From assembly GCF_963678635.1 (NCBI RefSeq), contig NC_087065.1:58306754-58370753 (forward strand): a stretch of 64,000 nucleotides of DNA, written 5' to 3'. The notes under the pieces are model-generated. The model was not told the origin of the DNA and ran no database searches. It saw only the letters and a list, made by a program, of their open reading frames with translations. Positions 55,609 through 64,000 of the stretch are shown here, one piece after another. The stretch comes from Symsagittifera roscoffensis (lineage: Eukaryota; Xenacoelomorpha; Acoela; Convolutidae). The position numbers were made by a program, and so were the translations under genes. Every line of letters starts with the position of its first letter. Positions within the stretch are counted from its first letter, which is position 1.

Positions 55609-56340
55609 GTGACAAACGATAGATATAAACTATTAACGAAAATGCAGAAAAAAGGAGAAACACTAGAAACAATTCATGCGGCACTGACTGCACAAGCAGC
55701 AAAATCTGAGTTGGGAACTCTGGAGGGTGAGATAGTTTGTGATCTATTCACCTCAAAAATGAAGAGTAAGCTTACAAGATACGCTGAACTTCGAATCGCT
55801 CGCACCAGACGAGGTGCTTAAATGGGCTTAAAAATTTGAGCATAGTAAGCTGACAACAATGGCGTTCCAAAAGACAAATGCGGCAGCAACGGTAGGAACA
55901 ACATTATCCTACAAACTGGGCAATAAAATAAAACAAGAGCCGTTAATGACAGTGAGAAGTTCAAATGGGGGAACAGAAAACAATCTTTCAAAAGAGACAA
56001 CAATAGAAAACAAAACAACAATAGACCCACTATATCAAATAGACAAACCAAACCCTGTAACAGGTGTGGATAGAAAATTGAAGCTGGACCCCTGAAATCT
56101 CGTCCGGCCATGGGAAAGACATGCAAGAACTGCAACAAACCAAATCATTTTGCAAAAATGTGTAGACCACAGCAGGTAAGCGAAATAACCGGAAATTCTG
56201 ACAAATCAGAATATGAGTGTAATCTGGTAGTGGAAGACTTTGGGTCATGCAAAGATTTCGATCTCATGCAAACAAACATACCAGTGAGACAAAAGTTTTT
56301 GACGTATTTTAAAGAACGATTAAGAAAAACAAGCCAATAA
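55609..56340 (+). pseudogene. Ty3/gypsy Gag with CCHC zinc knuckle
   Basis: Fragments at 55609-55821 (GETLETIHAALTAQAAKSEL, EIVCDLFTSKM), 55859-56095 and 56110-56340. The last begins with CKNCNKPNHFAKMC, a perfect C-x2-C-x4-H-x4-C nucleic-acid-binding knuckle. Frames differ between pieces. Confidence 0.8.
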
Positions 56341-56420
56341 AAAAATTTGGCGGAAGTACGAATACAAAAATCGATCTGCTTCGAGACCCACAATCTAACA
56401 TAGCAAAGTCGCTTAAGGCT

Positions 56421-57560
56421 ATGGTCGGAATTGAAAATCAGATAATACAACTAACAGTGGACACGGAAAGTCCAGTGTCGTTCCTAAACTGGACAACAAC
56501 AGAAGAACTTATAGAAGGGTCGAAAAGATCGACCTTCATCCCAGCAGAGAAAATGAATCTGGCGGCGCAATTCGTGGATTACAACAACCAACCATTTCTT
56601 TCCTGGGCACTAACGACAAACCTACATTCCGCTGGCTGGGAAGTGAAGGGAGCTACGCTCTTGGTCACAGCTCCGAACCAGATGCATTGTGAATCTGAAC
56701 CTCCAGAGACAAGGAGGCTTATCGACCATCCAAAGACCGGCACCACGGTAATTACCAAGGTTTGATGTGATACTGTGTGAGCAGTCGGAAGCTTGGAAAG
56801 ATAAAATCTTAATGCAATTTAAAGACTTATTCGAGAGACAAGGAATTTGGAAAAATCATATTGTAAGCTGAAAAATCAAATAACCCCAATGTGCAATCCA
56901 CGAGAAGGGGAGAAAAATACCAATCCACATACAGGATAAAGTACACGCGGAAAACCAGAAGTATTTATCGGAAGGGCATTTTATGAGACTGAACAAACGT
57001 ACCAGTGACTGTTTCACTGCACCAATCGTAATAACAGTCGAAAAGATAATTCGATCAAATTGGCGTTAGATGCAAAGCCAATCAATAGCCATTTTTTCAA
57101 CAGTAAGAACTAATTGTCCAACGTTGACAAACTACTACATGGAGTCAGCCAAAATGTCACTGAGAACAAAAAGGGCACACTATAAATCACGGTACTTGAT
57201 CTAAAGTATGCAAACAGTCATTTAAAATTAGCCGCAGATACGGTTCGACATTGTAATTTTAAAACCGTAGGTGGTAATGCTACAGGAACCTATAGACTTC
57301 TAAACGGGCTCTATGGCTTAGCAGATTTGACGGCCGAACTCCAAAAAGCAGTGGACAGAACAATTAAGCATGCAAGGTATACATTTTGTTATTTGGATGT
57401 ATCCTCATTGTATCAAAAGGAGAGGAACCAGAATATGAAAAATAAGTGAGAAAGGTCTCGGAAAACCTAGATGAAGAAAACTTGGCGTTAAAAATTTCAA
57501 AGTGTGATTTCTTTAAAAAAGAGAAAGATTGGTTAGGCCATCACCTATCAGAGTCAGGAA
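56421..57560 (+). pseudogene. Ty3/gypsy protease and reverse transcriptase
   Basis: The protease block is LTVDTESPVSFLNW, with Glu at the usual Gly of DTG. RT blocks in shifted frames include TVLDLKYANSHLKLAADT, GTYRLLNGLYGLAD and a downstream ALKISKCDFFKKEKDWLGH (57485-57545). The expected YxDD site near 57390 is disrupted. Confidence 0.82.
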
Positions 57561-57956
57561 CCACACCGAACGCGACAAGCCTTACAGATTCATTCCAACC
57601 ACTCCTGAAACAAGAAAACCGAAAGAAAAAACTGAAAAGTATGAAACTGCTAGTGAAAAATTCGAGTGGGGGGAAGAACACACAGCCATTTTCGAGAGTA
57701 TCAGAAACGCAGTTGCTAACATTAGACAGATGAAGGGGACTGGGTCCCTATTTCTTTGGCATCTAGATTCCTAAAAACACAAAAAAATTACTATGCAAAT
57801 GGGCTCGAGGTCCATGCGGTTGTTTGGGCAGTTGACAGGTACAAACATTACCTTCTAGGAAAGGAATTCATAATCGCAACTGATCATGAAGCCCTAAAAT
57901 TAGTCTTAGGTGAGAGCAGATCAAACAAAACAAATCAACCTAGGTTAACCCGGTGA
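57560..57956 (+). pseudogene. Ty3/gypsy RNase H
   Basis: LEVHAVVWAVDRYKHYLLGK and FIIATDHEALKLVL (57790-57910) are the typical Glu and Asp blocks of the gypsy RNase H. The upstream part is frameshifted near 57740. Confidence 0.85.
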
Positions 57957-59212
57957 GTAGATAGGTTTTTAACCTAACAGTTCAAAATGGTTCACATCCA
58001 GGGAAGGGCATGGGAAAGGTTGACTATTTGTCACGATAACCGTACAGTGATCCACGTCCCAAATCCGAATTAGACGTAAAATTCGTGGTAATATTAATTG
58101 ACTCTTTTCATAAAGGTTTAGAATGCATGACTAGTAGGCTAGAAACTAATTGTTTGCTCAACCGGAACGAAAACGTTCTGGAACATTCTAGAATAAAAGA
58201 AGTACAAAAGTCATCCCCTCGTGGTGGCTATGGCAACCAAATGGTCAAAAACTAAATAAGCTCGGCCGGAACGAGATGAATCAACTTTCGCGATTGCCTG
58301 AACAGCTTAACAATAAAATTTTATAGTAAAGAAACCCTTTCCCTACTTTTTAACTCAAAAAATTGCAGCCAAACAGAGCGAGCAGCCGATCAGATCATAC
58401 GACTGGTGGAAGGATTCACCACAGGAATACTGGCAAGGCAAAAACAGGGAGGAAAGGCTAATGGATCCGCGCTGGAATCGATCATTCAACAAAATGAACA
58501 TTATATCGGAGGGGGATGAGGTCACAGAGACTTTACAGAGAAGAGCAAATTTAATCAGAGGTAGACGGAAAAAGCAAGACAGTTCGGAAAGCGAAACACG
58601 TCTATCAGCACGGGTGTAATGGCAATATTTTGAGGAACAACTTAAGGAAGTCTTAAGCTGACTGCTTTCTTTCTGGTAGTTAATCGGAAAGCAGAATTCA
58701 CTCCTCCAAACAACACACGAGAGCTGGAGGCTGCGACAGAAGAAAACCTCCCGGCGATTAGCAGAAGTCAGAACCTAGTGATCCACCTCGAAGCGACATT
58801 TAAATAAAATAGGTCGATCTTACGACAACAGAGGACAACGAAGAAGAAAAAGACGTTTGCGCAATAGAGCCAACACGCCGAAATCGTCACATTTACAGAA
58901 AGGAAACCGAACTGCAAAAATAGTTGGAAGGGGACTCATTAGACAATCTCTCAAAAATGCTTGACATGAACCTCTTAGCGGAGCTAACCTCGGAAAATAC
59001 TTGATGAATCAGCAGGGTGCTTGAGAGAGGGGACAAGCAGGAATTTGAATTGATGGGACCCCATATGAATCCGGTGTGGAACCAGATGGCCGTGCAAGAT
59101 GATTGCTTATTAGTGGGCAACCGACTAACCGTACCCGTACACTGCGTCCAGCAGTTCTGAAACGAAATGACAGAGGATATCAAGGACAGGAAGCGATGCT
59201 CGGAGTATCATC
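57957..59212 (+). other. Unassigned interior of Ty3/gypsy element
   Basis: Between RNase H and the integrase core. Mostly stops in all frames. The zinc-binding His part of the integrase should lie here but is not readable. Confidence 0.4.
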
Positions 59213-59845
59213 TTGGTGGTAAAACGATATCTACCTTGGTGGTCTCATGTGCACAAAGACATAGTGAAACTCGCGGAAGAATGCCGTAGTTGCACCAGAT
59301 ATGGCAAGAACGCAAAATATCTATTTCCAAAACACGCATCAAAACCCCTACCACTGCTTATGCAGCCGGGTCAGGAGCTCCAGTTAGGTTACGCGGACTC
59401 TATAGATAATCATAGGGGGAAAAAGCTATACTTGTTAAAAGCTATCGATAGATTTTCGAAATTTTCGTCAGTAAAAGTAACTAAATCAAAGAGTCGAAAG
59501 ACCACAGTAAAATTTTTGCAGACATATATTGATACACAGGGCATTCCGGAGTAGATTCAATCAAACCATTTTTATGGCTTTAAGGGGAAAATACTTAAGA
59601 AAGATTGTACAGAAAACAAAAGCAAACAAAAAATTTTGTCCGGTCGGAGACCATCGTGGCTGCGGAATAGTAGAAAGAACAATCCAAAGAATAAAGCGCA
59701 GACTGGTGGTAATGTTTTTAGAAGAAAGTCAGCGTTCGATCAAACTCTGCCTCAGAACCATGATCGGCGATTCGAGATGGAACAAATAAAAATCCATTCA
59801 AGTTTCTCTATTTCAGGCAAAAATTGGAATACTCCCGAAAACTGA
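59213..59845 (+). pseudogene. Ty3/gypsy integrase core
   Basis: CRSCTRYGK (Cys pair of the zinc domain) and QLGYADSIDNHRGKKLYLL with IDRFSKFSSV (first Asp region) appear in 59213-59554. The second acid position reads IQSNHFYGF, so the expected Asp is not present. CGIVERTIQRIKRRL (Glu) follows in another frame. Confidence 0.82.
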
Positions 59846-59854
59846 ATGTAAAAA

Positions 59855-61400
59855 ATGCGTGATGGATTTATAAAAAGTTCCGACTATTTTAACAAACAAG
59901 ATCTGGAACGATCGGCGCTAACAGCATCTCAGCTCAAACGGACTAATCAAGGGAGAGTCTCAAAATCGTCAAAAATGGGAGTGAGAGTAGAGACACAAGC
60001 CCGATGTTCAAACAACAACTCACAACAGCTCGAGACATGGATCGATCGAAGGTGCTAAAGAACTTTTTGGAAGCGAACGCCAGATAGAATGAGGAGCGTA
60101 GAGATGCAGCGGAAAACGATATCAAGCGAATTGTAGACGCAGCAGAAGAATCAAACTCGGAACTCAGAAATGAGATGATCTACTCCTGGAGAGGGGTTTT
60201 ATTGAAGACAAGGACGAAAAATCGCCCTCACCGAAAAAGACGATACTACGAAAGTACGACCTCAGGAAAACATGTCAAGCACTAACGAAACCTTTAAAGG
60301 GGAAAATCGCTTCGGAATCCGGGTCCACAATAAAAACGTCTGGAGGATCATGATCAATATACCGAAGAGCGATATCGCGGAGAGCAAAATTCAACTTCAA
60401 CCAGAACCAGCACAAGGCTCGAGTAAAAACCCATCAGCGGAACCAACGAAACACCAAAAAATATGCACACCAGAGAAGCTCGAAGAGAGCGGTTCAGAGA
60501 AGGAACTGCAGCTGCAGCCTCAACAAGCAGACCCATTTCCCCCCAATGAGAGTTTTCAGCACAGCATCAAAAGAAACAGACGCGGGAGGGGGACTGAACT
60601 TGGCGGTAAAACGGGCCAAACCGATAAAGGGTGGACCAAGTTTAGCAAGCGGGCCAGAGACAAGAAGAAGTAATCCTGAAAAAATCCGAAAAGAATAAGA
60701 AAACTGTACAAGAAGCCCGAAAAGGAAAAGCTGCAGCGGCAGCCAACGATCCATTAACAGTAGAGGCGGAAAAAAAAAGAAGAAGTCACAGTCCAGCTCA
60801 ACTCCCTCAAAACAGCCAAAAGGGGAAAACCCAGGAAAGCGGACTTGTCTAGTGGGAGAACTTAGCTGACCAAATCCTAAAAAGAATAAAAAAAGTGGCG
60901 GACGAGCTCCAGTTAAAGAATCAATCCGTAGGAGAGAGGGACGAGCGAATGGTCCCAATAACAGGCGCATCCGATGATTCGAGCATGGAGGACACATGGG
61001 TCAGGCGAACCTTTCAACGTTTCGGCGATCAAGTCAAAGATTCGATACGGGAGATATCGGAAGAGGAACTGACAGGAGGGGCACTCCTAATGCCCGCCCT
61101 ACAGGAATACCGGAGACGACTGACAGGTTTCAAGACAAGGAATGATCTCCCATCGAAACGAGACTGTGACTAGTAGAAAGACAATTTTTCCGTCGAAATT
61201 TTGGGTAAGCGACTCTGGACGAGGGAGTAGACTGAAACCCCAGCTGGAGAATAGACTTAGACGAAGACTAAGAAAGATGAAGATGACAATTAAACAATCG
61301 CAATCGAAATTAAAACTTTTGAAACTGAGAATCAAACTCCTTGCTGTTCTTAGTATAAAAATTACTTACAAAAATGTTTTAGAAAAAATGTTACCGAAAG
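59855..61400 (+). other. Charged 3' region of Ty3/gypsy element, function unknown
   Basis: Open pieces at 60272-60673 (Glu/Gln/Pro-rich) and 60895-61173 are hydrophilic, with no transmembrane segment or Env-like feature and no recognised domain. They may be the remains of an extra ORF or of an extended integrase C-terminus. Confidence 0.4.
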
Positions 61401-61405
61401 GGGCA

Positions 61406-61590
61406 TGTGGTACTGCTACTGCACCAGCAGTAACGCTACGTAAACTTGAGCGACGTTAATCTCTACATATCTATATCCTATGATTTTGTCCAAGGCCAAT
61501 GTAGCTCAAACTTTCGGTTTACCGCTGAATCAATTAGATCAATTTAAAACCATGTTGATCTCAGCTACTCTAACAGAGAAAAACTATAAT
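61406..61590 (+). repeat. Ty3/gypsy 3' LTR
   Basis: Preceded by the purine tract GAAAGGGGCA. May extend to about 61660 through an ACGATAGTCCCAAAGGTTATCA block shared with the left side. Confidence 0.8.
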
Positions 61591-61689
61591 AAGAAAGAAC
61601 AATTTAATTCTCTCGAACTATAAATCAATTTTATTGAACGATAGTCCCAAAGGTTATCAAAAATGGAAAAATGCTTATCATGCTATTTT

Positions 61690-61830
61690 CATACAATCTT
61701 GGGCATAAAGAGACTGATAAAAAACTTAAAATTTATTTCTAGAGTATGGATACCATGAAATTTTATGAAATAGTATGATAAGCCTTTTTTCATATATGAA
61801 AATTATATGATAAGCTTTTTTTGTCAATCC
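61690..61830 (-). repeat. Inverted, diverged copies of the CATACAATTTCATAG motif
   Basis: ATGAAATAGTATGATAAGCC and ATTATATGATAAGCTTTTTT are the reverse complement of the AAGCTTATCATACAATTT blocks on the left side (48836). The LTR elements are thus flanked by inverted copies. Confidence 0.6.
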
Positions 61831-62017
61831 GGTAGATCCATATCAATTGATAGAAAAAAAAGATAAAATTGGCAAAAAAAATATTTAAAAAATTGAATTT
61901 TTTTTGCATAAATTTTTGTGGTCACAACCGTCTTGATATTTGAACAGAAATTGCTACTCTTGATATTTTCCAGTTTTGACAATAGCTGGTTTCTACTGTG
62001 TCTTTTTTGCATGCCAC

Positions 62018-62230
62018 CTTGAAGTAAACTTTGTAGCGCAAAGGCATGATGATCGCAAAGTATCGGTTCAGAGTCATGACAATAAAGAGCATCAGTGAAG
62101 TGAGGATGAGAAATTTGTGAGGAACGTGGTAGATGACAACTGTATACCAAGCGCACGGGTGTCCAAAGTTGGCCTCATTTTTTCTGCGGTAGTTGCAGGG
62201 TTCTATAAAGCCTTTAAAACAAACGGAGTC
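62018..62230 (-). CDS. Class A GPCR, proposed TM3 exon
   Basis: This minus frame reads ANFGHPCAWY, a hydrophobic stretch (FLILTSLMLFIVMTL), then NRYFAIIMPLRYKVYFK. FG-x-x-C before TM3 and (D/N)RY-x-A-I-x-x-P-L-x-Y after it are signature features of rhodopsin-family receptors, here with Asn instead of Asp in DRY (Arg codon at 62063-62065). The Cys (62153-62155) lies 30 positions before the Arg rather than the usual 25. Joining after KVYFK to the exon at 48599 yields an intracellular loop 2 of normal length leading into TM4. The 5' edge is uncertain. The frame is closed by a TGA at 62231-62233. TM1-TM2 were not found. Confidence 0.68.
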
Positions 62231-62285
62231 TCAGCGGAACATATAAGCAATTAACCCCCTCCCCTCCCCCAGCCAAAAATCAAAA

Positions 62286-62530
62286 AAGGTGGATTTTCAA
62301 AAAACTTTGAAACATTTTGTCAAGCTAGCTGTTTTAAGTCCGACAAAGTTGAATTTGCGAGCGCTCCCAGAACACTTTAAAAAATCTATTTTGCGAAAAA
62401 GCTGTTTTTGGGCACTTTTGGAAATTTTTCACCAAAAAACCGAGTTTTTTCGATGCGGGCTCCCCCATAAAATTCAAATTACATTGGGGCAGAAGGCGCC
62501 TTTACAAGTTTTTAAGGTCCGTCACGTGTA
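62286..62530 (+). mobile_element. MITE-like GGGCGGAT element, interior fragment
   Basis: AAAGGTGGATTTTCAAAA, TTTGTCAAGC, GAATTTGCGAGCGCTCCCAG, TTTTTGGGCACTTTTGG and GCGGGCTCCCCCAT.AAA are in family order. Ends are incomplete. Confidence 0.6.
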
Positions 62531-62649
62531 GTGTCTTTTCGTGTAATAACATTCTGCAGGCATCAGCGCAACTCCCCCATGTTTTCGTGAGGAGGAGGAG
62601 GGGGGGGGGTGCGCGGATGCCTGCACATTTAGGGATTTCACCTGACATC

Positions 62650-62850
62650 CATTTTATCTATTTGATGGCCAAGCAACTCTAAACATATTAAAAGGCGCCT
62701 TGGGCGCCAATGTATACAAATATTGAAGGGGAGTGCGCACCAAACAAATAATTTTTTTCGTCAAATTTTTCCAAAAAGTGTCCAAAAACTGCTTTTTTTG
62801 ACCTGTTTTTTTGGTCTCCAAAAATAACGTAGTGTGTTTAGGTCCGGGGT
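62650..62850 (-). mobile_element. MITE-like GGGCGGAT element, inverted fragment
   Basis: Inverted relative to the copy at 62286-62530: AAAGGCGCCTTGGGCGCCAA, GAAGGGGAGTGCGCACCAAA and GTCAAATTTTTCCAAAAAGTG are complements of the family's GCGCGCTCCCC and GGCACTTTTGGAAAATTTTGACC blocks. A G-rich stretch lies between the two copies. Confidence 0.6.
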
Positions 62851-64000
62851 GGCTCACTCATTGAGTAATTTCAGATAAGGTACACCGTCTGTTCGTCACG
62901 ATATCTTTCTTCGGCCGGATAGGTTCGTCCAACTTCTTAGTCTAATACCGATCTTAATCTAACTCTTATATCTCCTAGTCTCAATAGATCTAGCGTATAG
63001 TGGTATTTGTGGGTTAGGTATCTGGAACTTGTTCCAAAGGAGATCAACTGTATTTTTAATATTCAAATTGTTCTGAGGCTGAAATTACAAGTAGTTTCAG
63101 CACTACTAAAAATTGTAAGTGTTAGTTATGAAGCATGATTGTTAAGTTCTAAAAAATTTACAGAGATAGTTCATCAAGATTTTAATTAGTTATAAATACT
63201 AGTTTTAAACTGGTTCCCTCCATACGAGGCTTTGGGAGTTTTTTTGTTTTTTCAAATTGTTTATCATTGTGAAGGATGGATGTGGAGATTTCTTTGTTCT
63301 TTTGAGTAGTCTTTTTTTGGGAGCAGTGACTGCGTGAAGGAAGGCGAGATGTAGTTGTCTTCGTAGAGAGAAGGAGGGCAGTTGTTCTCGTTCCAGTAGT
63401 GGGTCTCGTTTATCCTTGATCGTCTGGAGTAATCGTGTCAAAATTTCGGATTGATGCATTGTTGTGTCGACTTCTTGAAGCTTAGAGCGAGACTACGTGC
63501 AAGATGAAGTTTGACCTTTCTGTGTGATTAGGAATTGTATGTGAAGTCATTATCGAGTTGGCCATTGTTCTTTTTCAATGGGTTCCTTTTCTGCGATGTT
63601 GAGTTCATACTTCAAATCCTGCGAGGGTTGTGACTACAGCAGCAAACCACAAACCAATAGATTTGCGATTCCACAGTCGGAATGTCGTCGAGTTTTCATC
63701 TCCTTTTGCTACTCGTTCCGTTTGCTCTAAGAAACCTTTTACATTGCGTTTTAAATCGTTTATCGTGTTAGTGGGCTCAATTTTAGTTATAATTTGCTAT
63801 TACTTGTTTTCGCAAAGCGTTTTAAATTATTTTTAGTTATTTTAAAGAGTCGCTCACCCTAGAGCAACCCTTGTCAAAAATAGTAGTGCGTGTCATAAGC
63901 GTGGCGTGTACCGAGTGGTGAGGCTAGTTGAGGCTAGTGGTGAGGCCAGTTGAGTATATTTTTTTCCGTCTTTTTGAGCAAATATCTTATTGTGTTCAAC
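62851..64000. other. Flank without recognised gene
   Basis: The missing 5' exon or exons of the GPCR (TM1-TM2) should lie upstream on the minus strand but were not found here. A basic 84-codon ATG frame (63205-63459, minus) has no recognised motif. A small GAGGCTAGTTGAG/GAGGCCAGTTGAG repeat occurs near 63920-63955. Confidence 0.4.

Larger units (their letters stand above)
55281..61660 (+). mobile_element. Ty3/gypsy LTR retrotransposon (heavily decayed)
   Basis: Plus-strand element bounded by related LTRs starting TGTGGTACTGCTACTGCAC (55281) and TGTGGTACTGCTACTGCAC (61406). A purine-rich GAAAGGGGCA directly precedes the right LTR. Gag, protease, RT, RNase H and integrase blocks appear in Ty3/gypsy order, separated by many stops. 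About 1.5 kb of unassigned charged sequence follows the integrase. LTR divergence is much higher than in BEL-1 or BEL-2. Confidence 0.85.
48600..62017 (-). other. Proposed GPCR intron containing two LTR elements
   Basis: Inferred from joining the TM3 exon to the TM4 exon. The donor would be AAG|GTGGCA at 62018/62017 and the acceptor TTCAAG|ATG at 48600/48599, both phase 0. The donor is weak, so the exact junction is uncertain. The 13.4-kb interval holds BEL-2, a CATACAATTTCATAG minisatellite and a Ty3/gypsy element. Confidence 0.55.

Noticed and set aside
63205-63459. 84-codon ATG frame, considered as a GPCR 5' exon
   Set aside because: Strongly basic, with no hydrophobic segment, so it cannot be TM1 or TM2. 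No recognised domain.

Overview
The window looks like AT-rich nuclear DNA from an invertebrate animal. It has widely spaced host genes in a sea of mobile-element debris, class A GPCR exons separated by an intron, a netrin-receptor gene, BEL/Pao and Ty3/gypsy LTR elements, and many non-autonomous DNA repeats. I cannot name the lineage from sequence alone.

Layout. 1-1490 is the 3' part of a Helitron-like repeat carrying about 130-bp tandem units. 2029-3850 is a dead non-LTR (LINE) reverse transcriptase. 5338-8066 holds two tandem copies of a 1.36-kb repeat. 8458-12978 is a complete, single-exon netrin receptor of the DCC/neogenin/Frazzled/UNC-40 family (1506 aa). 14488-19232 is a short inverted-repeat element followed by a near-identical 1.29-kb tandem array. 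19.2-26.4 kb is non-coding apart from repeat fragments and tRNA-like cores. 26424-36298 is a BEL/Pao retrotransposon (BEL-1, minus strand) with both LTRs, a PBS and a polypurine tract. Its leader carries two extra sense-strand ORFs, one of them a RING finger, and its LTR contains a tRNA-like pol III promoter. 36.3-47.7 kb is non-coding with a 705-bp fold-back element. 47718-62230 is a partly visible GPCR gene on the minus strand. Its TM4-TM7 exon lies at 47718-48599 and I propose its TM3 exon at 62018-62230. The inferred 13.4-kb intron contains a second, decayed BEL element (BEL-2, minus strand, 48864-55078), a minisatellite and a heavily decayed Ty3/gypsy element (plus strand, about 55281-61660).

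How the parts relate. The netrin receptor and the GPCR are the only host genes I can support. The netrin receptor would read netrin at growth cones or migrating cells. The GPCR is an orphan whose TM1-TM2 exon or exons I did not find and may lie beyond the window. The most unusual content is the BEL-1 leader (RING ORF, an unrecognised ORF, duplicated splice-acceptor-like blocks), the tRNA-like LTR, the intronless netrin receptor and the GPCR exon stranded behind two nested retrotransposons. All identities were judged by eye, without searches or alignment software.
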